64,000 bases of DNA. It comes from Bdellovibrionaceae bacterium UBA1609. GTDB taxonomy: Bacteria; Bdellovibrionota; Bdellovibrionia; Bdellovibrionales; UBA1609. The position numbers and the translations under genes were made by a program. The DNA is taken from the NCBI GenBank assembly GCA_002321895.1, contig DCMZ01000014.1, forward strand, positions 1 to 64,000, written 5' to 3'. The first letter of the stretch is position 1. Every line of letters begins with the position of its first letter. The notes below the pieces were generated by a model, which made no database searches, was not told the origin of the DNA, and worked only from the letters and a program-made list of their open reading frames with translations. Positions 24,141 through 32,317 of the stretch are shown one piece after another.

Positions 24141-24596
24141 ATGGAAATTCGAAAAGCAAAAAACACGGATCTTGATGCCATCATTGAATTACTTCATGAT
24201 GATACCCTTGGAAAAGACAGAGAAAGTGTTTCCGATGGAGATATGGAAAAATATAGAGCTGTATTTATAGAGCTCTCAGAAAGTGAATATTTCGATGTGT
24301 TTGTAATGGTCGACAACAAGCAAATTATTGGCTGTTACCAAATGATGTATTTACCGCATCTAAGTTTTACCGGAACTCAGCGTGGACAGGTAGAAAGCGT
24401 CAGAATTAGATCAGATCTTCGAGGCAAGGGCCTCGGCACTAAGCTAATGAAACACGCCATAGATACTGCCAGAAAGGCCGGCTGTGGTATTTTCCAGCTA
24501 ACGTCCAATAAAGAACGCAAGGAAGCTAATAAATTTTATCGCGAGCTAGGACTTGAACCGACTCATGATGGCTACAAACTTTACTACTCGTCGTGA
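24141..24596 (+). CDS. GNAT N-acetyltransferase
   Basis: A 151-residue protein starting immediately after the beta-lactamase stop (TAAATG), so translation is probably coupled. The GNAT fold is clear: IRKAKNTDLDAIIELLHDD at the start, motif A VRIRSDLRGKGLGTKLMKHA for acetyl-CoA binding, and NKFYRELGLEPTHDGYKLYY at the end. The substrate is unknown; close relatives include general small-molecule acetyltransferases of the YhfO/Aac type. Coupling to a beta-lactamase raises the possibility of a drug-modifying role, which is inference. Confidence 0.85.
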   Translation: MEIRKAKNTDLDAIIELLHDDTLGKDRESVSDGDMEKYRAVFIELSESEYFDVFVMVDNKQIIGCYQMMYLPHLSFTGTQRGQVESVRIRSDLRGKGLGTKLMKHAIDTARKAGCGIFQLTSNKERKEANKFYRELGLEPTHDGYKLYYSS

Positions 24597-24622
24597 GTTT
24601 TACGAGGTTTAGGTGCCTGGCA

Positions 24623-25180
24623 CTAAATCGCGGTGACTGAGTCCTCTTCGCTGTAAATAAACTTCTTCTTTTTTGCATCATATTTGTAGGCTGGTAAGCC
24701 ATCCATCATATTGGTTTTTGCGAAAACGAAACCTTTTTCACAATAGACCCCAACGACAGGAAAATAGTGAGAAAACATTAAACCTAGAATTTTCGGATAC
24801 TTTTGGACGAGGGTCTCAGAAATCTCCCCATCTTTTTTACCTACACTATAAACCTTCGCATATCCGGTATTTGCTTTGGCATCAATGTAGCCAACGACAT
24901 ACTCATCTTTGTCTTTTTCAACATAGCTACCTTCACAGCTAGTGATAAAACTATACCTGGTACCATCCTTATCCCTAAGTTTATCAAACAGTGGCTTAGG
25001 CAAAAGCCCTGAAAAATATTGATAGGTCTGCGTTGGATATTTAATATAGTCCGATGGCGTGAATACTTTTTTCTCCGCCTCATCTATATTATCAGAATCC
25101 GTAATTTTACTTTGCTGACTCACACAAGAAAATAGGAATATAGAAAAAAGTATGACTATCCAGTTTGTTTTCATTTTCAC
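24623..25180 (-). CDS. lipoprotein of unknown function
   Basis: A 185-residue protein with signal and lipobox (IFLFSC, Cys at 19). The mature domain starts with a polar linker (QQSKITDSDNIDEAEKKV) and goes on with mixed alpha/beta sequence (SFITSCEGSYVEKDKDEYVV). No family is recognised. Its stop lies at the GGTGCCTGGCAC stub of a B-type repeat. The 232 bases between its start and 25413 are AT-rich, with no feature I can name. Confidence 0.6.
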   Translation of the reverse strand: MKMKTNWIVILFSIFLFSCVSQQSKITDSDNIDEAEKKVFTPSDYIKYPTQTYQYFSGLLPKPLFDKLRDKDGTRYSFITSCEGSYVEKDKDEYVVGYIDAKANTGYAKVYSVGKKDGEISETLVQKYPKILGLMFSHYFPVVGVYCEKGFVFAKTNMMDGLPAYKYDAKKKKFIYSEEDSVTAI

Positions 25181-25412
25181 TCCGCTAAATACATGGTTTT
25201 ATAAAATGATTTAAATTAATGATTCGAGATCGAAAAGTCTGACGCTCATTCGCTACTCATTAATTCTATAGCTAAAAGTCTCTCAGGTAAAATCTCGCAT
25301 CTTCTAACTGCTCGCATTATCTGACACGCGATCACCCTGCAACCACTCAAATACAATTAGCTGATAACAGTAATTGCTTAACAAAGCCATTCAGTACAGC
25401 TAACCTATTTAC

Positions 25413-26543
25413 ATGTCACGATTAGATAAGATGCTCAGTGATTGGGTCGCTAACGACTTAATCTCTGATGAGCAGGCTAAGAAAATTACCAATCACGAAA
25501 ACTATAAGCCCAGTCATTCTTGGGTTCTTTATGGTTTTCTTATTCTTGGGGCAGCGACTATTGGGATTGGTATTATCTCTCTGATCGCAGCCAACTGGAA
25601 TGGCATTCCAGACGCCCTTAAGCTTTTTGTGGATTTTGCACTTCTTATAGCTCTAGCGAGTGGATCCTATTTTGCTTGGGAGAAAAATAAGCCCATTGTA
25701 TTTGAGGTGTTACTTATCTCTTTTATCATTCTTTGCTTGGCTTCCATCGGACTGATCTCACAAATATACCACACCGGCGGCAAGCTCTATCAAGCACTCC
25801 TTTTATGGTCGATCATTACGGCTGGTGTCGCCGCCGCTTCAAAGAGATCGTTTGTACCCTTTATCTGGGCCACAGGCTTTCTTTTTGGGATTACATTTGC
25901 GGCGTTGGACTCACCGGCTTTTCAGCCGATCTTTCAGAAACATGGGTCTCCAGTTGCTATGACCATACCACTTATTAGTGCGCTACTTGCTATTATTTGC
26001 AGGCGGCTTGGAGGAGAGGGCGGCCAAACAGCGGCCCTTAGGTCATGGACCATTACGGGTGGTTTAGTGGCTTTAGTGATTGCCGAGCTTCAACTGTGGC
26101 GACATAGATCCATCGACCTCGGCATCGCAGCCTATTTGCCCGGTTATGTTTTTGCTGCACTTACTGCCCTTGGAATAGGGATGAGCATTGATTACAAGAA
26201 GGCTCAAAAGTACCTACTGCTAGCTACACTAGGCCTCTACTTAGTCCCCTTCCATTTCCCAATGTTTGAGATTCAGCATAAGATCTCTTACGCATTTTGT
26301 AGCGTAGCTATATTAGCAACCATGGCCGTATTTTTAGCGAGCCTTAAACATCGTAAACTCTTCCAAATCTTTTTAGTGGCTTTGGGTATTCGCTTTTTGG
26401 TGCTGTATTTCCAAGCTCTTGGCGGTTTAGCCACGACAGGCTTCGGGCTTATCATTTCCGGGACTATTATTATTGCCATGGTTGTGGTTTGGAATAGATA
26501 TCGAAAAGAGATCACCACTTGGGCAGAGGGGTTGGTTGAATGA
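25413..26543 (+). CDS. DUF2157 membrane protein
   Basis: A 376-residue protein. The cytoplasmic N-terminal segment (MLSDWVANDLISDEQAKKIT) followed by about ten TM helices is the DUF2157 layout: a short helical domain and then GAATIGIGIISLIAANWNGI. The family is widespread and its function is not established. The stop overlaps the start of the next gene (ATGA), which encodes a GDYXXLXY-domain protein; these two are commonly found together, so they probably form one membrane complex. Confidence 0.85.
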   Translation: MSRLDKMLSDWVANDLISDEQAKKITNHENYKPSHSWVLYGFLILGAATIGIGIISLIAANWNGIPDALKLFVDFALLIALASGSYFAWEKNKPIVFEVLLISFIILCLASIGLISQIYHTGGKLYQALLLWSIITAGVAAASKRSFVPFIWATGFLFGITFAALDSPAFQPIFQKHGSPVAMTIPLISALLAIICRRLGGEGGQTAALRSWTITGGLVALVIAELQLWRHRSIDLGIAAYLPGYVFAALTALGIGMSIDYKKAQKYLLLATLGLYLVPFHFPMFEIQHKISYAFCSVAILATMAVFLASLKHRKLFQIFLVALGIRFLVLYFQALGGLATTGFGLIISGTIIIAMVVVWNRYRKEITTWAEGLVE

Positions 26544-27022
26544 TAAATTCAAAAAAGGGATTATTGATCGCTCTTGCTACACCCATCATTGCTCTAGCCC
26601 TTTTAGCTGGTTACAAGAAATACATTTTGTCTGTAGGCAAAGAAGTCACACTATCCATCACAGGCTATGATCCCAGAGACTTACTCTCTGGCCGCTATCT
26701 CGTCTATACGATCAATTATGGGATCGGGGGAATTTGTGGCGGCCCCGCCTACAAACACAAAAAACCTGGCTACGTCTGTTTAGAACCGAAAAACTTTACT
26801 TATCACAAGCCGAACAACTGCGAAACGATGATCAAAGGCATTTGTAATCGTGGCGGTTTTGAAGCTGGTATTGAACGCTTTTATATCCCCGAAGGTGAAG
26901 CCAGAAAATTGGAAGACTTAGTTCAAACAAACGATGCAAGTATTGTTTTATCTATTACTAGAAACGGTAAAGCTCAAATTAAAGATTTATTGATCAACGG
27001 GAAATCATGGCGGGATCGGTAG
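26540..27022 (+). CDS. GDYXXLXY-domain protein
   Basis: A 160-residue protein with an N-terminal TM anchor (GLLIALATPIIALALLAGY) and a periplasmic domain carrying the signature GYDPRDLLSGRYLVY (G-D/x-Y-x-x-L-x-Y type). Four cysteines (GICGG, VCLEP, NCETM, ICNRG) may form disulfides. It overlaps the DUF2157 gene by 4 bases and is followed after 33 bases by a lipoprotein gene with a good AAGGAG site, so a three-gene operon is likely. The function of the family is unknown. Confidence 0.85.
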   Translation: MINSKKGLLIALATPIIALALLAGYKKYILSVGKEVTLSITGYDPRDLLSGRYLVYTINYGIGGICGGPAYKHKKPGYVCLEPKNFTYHKPNNCETMIKGICNRGGFEAGIERFYIPEGEARKLEDLVQTNDASIVLSITRNGKAQIKDLLINGKSWRDR

Positions 27023-27055
27023 GTAGATGACTTTAACCCAACAAGGAGATTTTTA

Positions 27056-27748
27056 ATGAAACGTATTGCTTTTACTGTAATTACATTGATGATTGCTGGA
27101 TGTTCTACACAGGTAAAAAATGACAAACCGATGGTGTCAGCTCAAAGCAAGTCTGCCGTTGTCAAAAAAGTTAAAAAAATTAAAAAGACACCGACGACTC
27201 AGCCAAAGGTTATTCAAGGAAAATTGAATATAGATACAATCATCAAAAAGCAGCTTGGTAAAAGCTGGGATAAAAACAACTATTGGTTTGATGAAATCGA
27301 CAACAAAAACGGCTATGCAAAAATGGGATTCTTTGGCGAAGGCTACGATGAGTACTTTTTGTTTGTATCCGATGACAAGAGTTTATTGATTAGGTCTTCC
27401 TGGGGATGTGGTCCGGCGTGCACTCAGACCGTCTCTTTTTACACTTATCAAAATAATGAAGTAAGACCAGCTAAATTTGTAAATCACTTCAAAGCTTTTT
27501 CAGATAAATACTCCAGCGAAATGAAAAACTGCATCCGCAAAAATGGAATCCTGTTTAATGAGGAATCACATAAAATTCACCCGAATACCGGTAAAAACTC
27601 CTGCGATATCATGTTTGATTTCCCCAAGTTTGGAACCACTGTCTCCGTGTATCAGGCTTCTGTAAAAGACGAAGATAAATTTGAAGGTGCACTTAAAGAA
27701 AAGCTGAAATGGAATAAAAAGACATCTCAGTTTTATATTCTAAAATAA
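27056..27748 (+). CDS. lipoprotein of unknown function
   Basis: A 230-residue protein with signal and lipobox (LMIAGC, Cys at 16). A long Lys-rich linker (SAVVKKVKKIKKTPTTQPKV) separates the lipid anchor from a globular domain that begins near residue 60. It contains a CGPACTQTVSFYTYQ segment with a vicinal cysteine pair spaced CxxxC. The basic linker may thread peptidoglycan. Ribosome site AAGGAG. It is probably co-transcribed with the DUF2157/GDYXXLXY pair upstream. Confidence 0.65.
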   Translation: MKRIAFTVITLMIAGCSTQVKNDKPMVSAQSKSAVVKKVKKIKKTPTTQPKVIQGKLNIDTIIKKQLGKSWDKNNYWFDEIDNKNGYAKMGFFGEGYDEYFLFVSDDKSLLIRSSWGCGPACTQTVSFYTYQNNEVRPAKFVNHFKAFSDKYSSEMKNCIRKNGILFNEESHKIHPNTGKNSCDIMFDFPKFGTTVSVYQASVKDEDKFEGALKEKLKWNKKTSQFYILK

Positions 27749-27755
27749 GGAAAGA

Positions 27756-27793
27756 CAGTGGCCCAAGTAGCCCTATGACATACTAATAGGTGA
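27756..27793 (+). repeat. 38-bp direct repeat, copy 1
   Basis: CAGTGGCCCAAGTAGCCCTA then TGACATACTAATAGGTGA. It matches 28539-28576 at 33 of 38 positions. Copy 2 contains the last codons and stop of the DUF4336 gene, so the two copies bracket that gene. Confidence 0.6.
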
Positions 27794-27836
27794 CGGGCCC
27801 CACGCATTTTATTACCCAACTAAGGATCGATAAGAA

Positions 27837-28553
27837 TTGAAAAATAACAAAAAGTATTTTCCGCTACTTCCGCACGGTCGCATGAAACAAATTCTACCCA
27901 ATATATACACCGTCACTGGAACCATGCGGTTGTTTGGTATATTTCAATACTCTAGATGTATGACGATCATAAAAAACGGAAATGAGTTATCTTTACTCAA
28001 TCCCGTTCGAGTGGATGAGAGCTTGCTAAGTGAAATTGAAAACCTTGGTGAAATCAAATATCTAATAAAGCTCGGACAGCTCCATAGCGTGGATTTGCCA
28101 TTTTACATGGACAGATTCTCGCCAAAGCTGTGGGCCAACAGAGAAGACCCAAATGTCAGCGCATATAACCCCGAAGGCTACTTTGATGATAACGAAGACC
28201 TCACTTTTCTAGATGCCAAAGTAAAAGTCATTGAGGCATCTAAAGTAAAAGAGGCTGTATTGGTGAGCCGAGATGAAGGGGGATGCCTTCATTCCTGTGA
28301 TGCCTTTGTAAATATGGGGACTGACCCGAATCACAATTGGCTAACAGCTAAACTGAGTAAGTTCTTACCAACACCTACCTACATTGGTCCCAATTGGATA
28401 AAAGTGGCTAAGCCTCCCAAAACTTCCATAGAGGCGGCCTTGCAATATGATTTTGAAAACTTTATTCCTGCTCACGGCGAACCCCTATTGGGAGGAGCCA
28501 AGCAAACACTTACTGCATACATGGAGAGCTATGACAAACAGTGGGCCAAATAG
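27837..28553 (+). CDS. DUF4336 (metallo-beta-lactamase-fold-like) protein
   Basis: A 238-residue protein with TTG start; the chain from MKQILPNIYTVTGTMRLFGI resembles DUF4336, a divergent branch of the MBL superfamily. Landmarks are LGQLHSVDLPFYMDRF, where the first His motif would be, SRDEGGCLHSCDAF, and PAHGEP near the end for a late His. The canonical HxHxDH is not present, so catalysis is uncertain. A hairpin (AGTGGGC/GCCCACT) overlaps its stop codon and may act in termination. The gene is bracketed by a 38-bp direct repeat. Confidence 0.65.
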   Translation: MKNNKKYFPLLPHGRMKQILPNIYTVTGTMRLFGIFQYSRCMTIIKNGNELSLLNPVRVDESLLSEIENLGEIKYLIKLGQLHSVDLPFYMDRFSPKLWANREDPNVSAYNPEGYFDDNEDLTFLDAKVKVIEASKVKEAVLVSRDEGGCLHSCDAFVNMGTDPNHNWLTAKLSKFLPTPTYIGPNWIKVAKPPKTSIEAALQYDFENFIPAHGEPLLGGAKQTLTAYMESYDKQWAK

Positions 28554-28576
28554 CCCACTGCCATACTAATAGGTGA
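28539..28576 (+). repeat. 38-bp direct repeat, copy 2, with hairpin
   Basis: It includes AGTGGGC (28540-28546) and GCCCACT (28553-28559) around CAAATA, with the TAG stop inside the hairpin. There is no T-run, so termination would be weak. Confidence 0.6.
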
Positions 28577-28587
28577 TGATCACCCTA

Positions 28588-29034
28588 CTAGTTCGATCGA
28601 ATTAATACGTTTACGAATTTTAAATCATAGCCAAATCCAGAGGAAACCATAACTCGCACAGGGTTTCCCTCCTTCAGTGAGGCAAATGCAGCATCATTAA
28701 GTTGAAATACATATCTTCGAGTATCGTCGCTCAACTTAGTGGTGTAGCTGTCCGCAATTCCAGAATCGTCAATATATGCAACGGTAGATGAAACATTAAA
28801 TGGATCCCTACTATTGATTAATTTTACTTCCAAAGTGGGTGGACATTGGTTTGAAGCGGCTCGCACCTTAACAGTAAAATCTTCGAAACCTCGTTCCGAC
28901 GGTGTCACTGTGTAGGCCGAGGGGTTGTTTCTGCCTGAGCAGTCTGGTGATGAAACTGATCCTTGATCCGACTCAGCAAATGCTACGTTTGAAGAAAGTA
29001 GCACTCCTAAAATTACACTCTTCATAAAATTCAT
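28588..29034 (-). CDS. small exported protein
   Basis: A 148-residue protein with GGAGAATAAA before its ATG and a signal peptide (MNFMKSVILGVLLSSNVAFA). The mature part is strand-rich (SERGFEDFTVKVRAASNQC, then CPPTLEVKLINSRDP), like an Ig- or jelly-roll-type domain. The next gene upstream has a similar length and layout, including a Cys-Pro-Pro motif (AVCPPH), so the two may be distant paralogues. They are probably transcribed together and could be targets of the divergent TetR regulator. The function is unknown. Confidence 0.6.
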   Translation of the reverse strand: MNFMKSVILGVLLSSNVAFAESDQGSVSSPDCSGRNNPSAYTVTPSERGFEDFTVKVRAASNQCPPTLEVKLINSRDPFNVSSTVAYIDDSGIADSYTTKLSDDTRRYVFQLNDAAFASLKEGNPVRVMVSSGFGYDLKFVNVLIRSN

Positions 29035-29083
29035 TTTATTCTCCTAAATTAAAATAGTTGTTGAGTTGTTGTCTGTTTTTACA

Positions 29084-29575
29084 CTAGTCGTGCTTGGTGA
29101 CTAAGTAGCTACTAAATAGCGTTTCGTTCTCTTTGAGAAATGTGAACTTCAACCTGATGGTTTGCCCTCTTGCATAGGCAGCTCTAGCTTCTGTTCTCCA
29201 TGGAATATAGAAATACCCCTGCTGTTGGTGATTAGAGATATCGCTAAAGTAGACTTCCGGAGTGCCTTCTTCGCTAATGTAATTACCCACCATTTTAATT
29301 CCCAAAAATGGAAAAATGTCTGCGCTATTTACAAATGCCTTGATATCTCGACTATGGCGATGGGGCGGACATACGGCTGCTGTGATGGACACATACAGCT
29401 TAAGATACTCTTCTGGGCTTTCCACAACCTGTTCATGTCGGGAAACTAATGTGTTTGGCTCAAACACACAGTCATCTAATTCTTGCAATTGTGCCATTGA
29501 GGTATTGGAAACGAAAAGTGCCAAAAGGAACGCTGAGCCTAGTGACATTACGGAAGGGGTGAGTCGTGTGATCAT
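29084..29575 (-). CDS. small exported protein, possible paralogue of its neighbour
   Basis: I chose ATG 29575 behind AAGGAGAAAA, giving 163 residues with signal peptide (SVMSLGSAFLLALFVSNTSM then AQ). The mature part is strand-rich, with two cysteines (DDCVFEP, AVCPPH) and a C-terminal FTFLKENETLFSSYLV. It lies 49 bases before the similar small exported gene and 150 bases from the divergent TetR gene, across an intergenic region with repeated TetR-box-like sequences. Unknown function. Confidence 0.6.
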   Translation of the reverse strand: MITRLTPSVMSLGSAFLLALFVSNTSMAQLQELDDCVFEPNTLVSRHEQVVESPEEYLKLYVSITAAVCPPHRHSRDIKAFVNSADIFPFLGIKMVGNYISEEGTPEVYFSDISNHQQQGYFYIPWRTEARAAYARGQTIRLKFTFLKENETLFSSYLVTKHD

Positions 29576-29640
29576 AAGTTTTCTCCTTGTTAGATCCTGC
29601 TGAAGATTTAGGCGTAAATCGATTTGACAACAATACATAA

Positions 29641-29723
29641 ATTTTACAGACTATAAAAAAACCAGGATAAGATACCGATATTATTGTATAATTTAATAAG
29701 AAATTAATTTTACAAAGTATAAA
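29641..29723. promoter_or_regulatory. repeated candidate TetR boxes
   Basis: ATTTTACAGACTATAAA (29641-29657) and ATTTTACAAAGTATAAA (29707-29723) match at 15 of 17 positions, 66 bases apart. The second ends 3 bases before the TetR start. Each has TTTTA/TAAA-type dyad character. A TetR regulator could control both its own gene and the divergent exported genes from these sites. Confidence 0.4.
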
Positions 29724-29726
29724 TAA

Positions 29727-30335
29727 ATGAAGGCAAATTCTCAGGGAAAAAGAACCAAGGGCAAGCTCATAAAGGTGGCTTTAAGATGCTTTTCCGAGCA
29801 TGGAGTTCACAATGTGACTTTGCAGATGGTGGCCAAAGAAAGCAAAATTGAGCGCTCTCTTGTTACCTATTATTTTAAAGACACCGTTGAGCTTTTTAAA
29901 GGGGTTTGGGACTTCGTTTACAACAAGGCCTTAGAGGCCACCATTCAAAAGCAGAAGGCCAGCAAAACAGCCAAGGAGGAGATCCTAAATTACATCCAGG
30001 TTTCCTATGAGGTTTTTCTCAGCGACAAGAGTATACCGAAACTCTATGCTCAACTTTTTTACTTAGCAGCATTTCATCCTGAAATTTTAAACATCAATAC
30101 CAATGTAAAACGAGTTGCAGTAACACGAATTGCTAAAATTATTATGCGCGGACAATCGGAAGAGATTTTTGACAGAAGCCTAGACCCCTATTTAACGGCG
30201 AAGACGATACATATTGGCCTTACTGGAGTGCTTTTAAACTACACCTCTGAGATTCAGGAGTTTGATTATGGGAAGATTGTCGACAATTACTCAAAAACAA
30301 TACTGACTTCTATTCAGTCAGTCCAAGTCGATTAA
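29727..30335 (+). CDS. TetR-family transcriptional regulator
   Basis: A 202-residue protein. The N-terminal HTH is clear: TKGKLIKVALRCFSEHGVHN then VTLQMVAKESKIERSLVTYYF. The C-terminal ligand-binding domain is helical (YEVFLSDKSIPKLYAQLFYL) and its ligand is unknown. The gene ends inside the convergent gene at 30310, a 26-base overlap. Divergent neighbours are two small exported proteins, with direct-repeat boxes between, so autoregulation and control of them is likely. Confidence 0.88.
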   Translation: MKANSQGKRTKGKLIKVALRCFSEHGVHNVTLQMVAKESKIERSLVTYYFKDTVELFKGVWDFVYNKALEATIQKQKASKTAKEEILNYIQVSYEVFLSDKSIPKLYAQLFYLAAFHPEILNINTNVKRVAVTRIAKIIMRGQSEEIFDRSLDPYLTAKTIHIGLTGVLLNYTSEIQEFDYGKIVDNYSKTILTSIQSVQVD

Positions 30336-31578
30336 GTATTATTGCTGCCTCTCCCCTACCGATGGTCACAGTATGAGTGTGTTCCTTTTGCTCATTGGCC
30401 GCTGCAGCGAACGATGTAGAGTTCTTAAGAATTTGGGAAATATCAACTCCCAGTGCGGCCTTAACTTGTTGGTTGGCTTTGGAGTTTACATAGTCTTGCG
30501 AAAGAGTGTAGACACCCATTTCTTCAAAAAATCCCACTTCTTTTGGGTTTATTGAGAATGTCAGCTCTCGATCACTCGTGCCTAAAAATTGTTTGAGATT
30601 GGCCGAAACCACATTCCTTAAACCCGTTCTGTATATGGAGTCCACTTTCTCTGCATTTAACAAAACAACATATTCAAAAGGAAGTCCTGGCTCCATCTGC
30701 ACTTTTATATACTCACTCATTTCTTCTCTTCCGAGCATTCTACGTAATAGTTTATAAACCGGAAGGTTGATTTGAAAGAGGGCCAAATGAGGCTCTTTTA
30801 GATTTTTTATTTCCTGCATAGTATTTAGAAGCAACAGTGAGTTTAAATAGTCACGCTTCTGAGGATCACTCAAAATTTTACGATTCACAGGGGATTTAAC
30901 TTGGGAAGCATCAAGTACAGACCAGCGATTGATCTCGACAACCTTTTCACTCCCATCAACACCTCGTATGTTTCGAGTTTCATTGGGGAAATGCTCCTCA
31001 AGATTGGTTTTCAAATGAGCCGTGTCGGAAATCAGTATTTGCATCCGAGCAACAGCCTCCCCTTTGGAATAGATAATCACCTGACGAATGTTGGAAGCCT
31101 TGACCTGATCCTCCTGGATAAAGCGCTCTACAAAAGACTTTCTCTCCGGCCCCTGGCTTCTATATGACGCATAAGTGGCTTCGTAAGATTGATCTCTAGC
31201 CTCTAATGCAATGGATTTCTCGACTTCACTGGGCATCTGAAACCGAAGCGAAGTGCTCCTGGTATGGGCCCAATCCTCAATGAGAAAATTAGGAAGACGT
31301 GTACCATTGAAGTCCGCTTGAAATACCAACACCTGAAAATCATTTAGTCGCTCTATTTTTGATTTTCCACCCAAACTCATTTGTGGTTCAGAGATCGACT
31401 CAGAGGAATATCTATGTATTCTTCCCAATGAGGACTCAGAGAATAGATGACTGCATTTTACAGGAGTGTCCCCATGGGCATAATTGCTGATCCCGGTGAC
31501 GAGAATCACTAAAACGGACACCCACACGCAGGCAGAAGCCGGCAAAAACCTATTGTGAATCAATGCTAGAATTCCCAT
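30310..31578 (-). CDS. exported protein of unknown function
   Basis: A 422-residue protein with an N-terminal hydrophobic segment (ASACVWVSVLVILVTGISNY) that is a signal peptide or anchor, followed by a mature domain beginning near HGDTPVKCSHLFSES. Mixed alpha/beta sequence with no recognised motif; a segment VQMEPGLPFEYVVLLNAEKV and a C-terminal Ala-rich/His stretch (SFAAAANEQKEHTHTVTIGR) stand out. It overlaps the convergent TetR gene by 26 bases, so the two could interfere. Probably periplasmic. Confidence 0.6.
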   Translation of the reverse strand: MGILALIHNRFLPASACVWVSVLVILVTGISNYAHGDTPVKCSHLFSESSLGRIHRYSSESISEPQMSLGGKSKIERLNDFQVLVFQADFNGTRLPNFLIEDWAHTRSTSLRFQMPSEVEKSIALEARDQSYEATYASYRSQGPERKSFVERFIQEDQVKASNIRQVIIYSKGEAVARMQILISDTAHLKTNLEEHFPNETRNIRGVDGSEKVVEINRWSVLDASQVKSPVNRKILSDPQKRDYLNSLLLLNTMQEIKNLKEPHLALFQINLPVYKLLRRMLGREEMSEYIKVQMEPGLPFEYVVLLNAEKVDSIYRTGLRNVVSANLKQFLGTSDRELTFSINPKEVGFFEEMGVYTLSQDYVNSKANQQVKAALGVDISQILKNSTSFAAAANEQKEHTHTVTIGRGEAAIILNRLGLTE

Positions 31579-31645
31579 AAGGCATTATAGCAAAATTCAG
31601 GAACTCCCGGCGACAGAGTGAAAACTTTACTTACCTCTCTCGATC

Positions 31646-32167
31646 CTATTCTTCAGGTACAAGCGTTAGGCGCTCTGTTTCCCCGGCTGAACATGCACTC
31701 ATTGTACTAGACACCAAGGCAGCTGTGACGGTGCGCTCAGCGATGACATTGCTGGCATCAATGCTACAAGATTCAAAGCTATTATCTACCCCATCAATAG
31801 AAACACTATCTGCACAAGCAACAGCCGTTCCCGAGCAACTTGAAACAGAAACATCATTGGCCAAACAAGATATATTACCATCCCCCGTAAGACCAACTGA
31901 ACTGGATGTAAGAGTGGTTTCCCAAGTTAGCACTTGTGAACAGTCATCTCCACCCTGGATGTGTGTGGCAGAAGATGTACCTGAAGAAAAATTGATAGAT
32001 GCATCCATATCTAAAGTCTCGACATTGTCGCAGAGCCGAGAAGTAATTGTATAAGCGCCTGAAAGATCAGAGCAATCTTGTGAAATCGCTCCTTCAAGGC
32101 TATCTGTGGAACAGCCTGAAAGAACAATTGAAAGGCCTATTAAAAGAAGACAGTTTAAATTAAGCAT
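31646..32167 (-). CDS. lipoprotein of unknown function
   Basis: A 173-residue protein with lipobox IVLSGC (Cys19). The mature chain is rich in Ser, Thr, Asp and Cys with very few Lys or Arg, giving an acidic beta-type surface domain. Regularly spaced cysteines (DCSDLSG, RLCDN, DDCSQ, ISCLAN, SSCSGTAVACAD) suggest several disulfides. No family is recognised. The intergenic stretches of about 150 bases on either side hold no feature I can name. Confidence 0.6.
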   Translation of the reverse strand: MLNLNCLLLIGLSIVLSGCSTDSLEGAISQDCSDLSGAYTITSRLCDNVETLDMDASINFSSGTSSATHIQGGDDCSQVLTWETTLTSSSVGLTGDGNISCLANDVSVSSCSGTAVACADSVSIDGVDNSFESCSIDASNVIAERTVTAALVSSTMSACSAGETERLTLVPEE

Positions 32168-32317
32168 TAAAACCCCTCTATCAAAATACGTACAACTCTC
32201 TTAATATTATGGCCGCAATGATTCTTAAATAAAAGGGGTATTAAATATTTGTTAAGATCGACTCAACAACCTTCGATCTTAGTATCGAGATAAGACAAAC
32301 AGGACAAAAGTGCTGGC

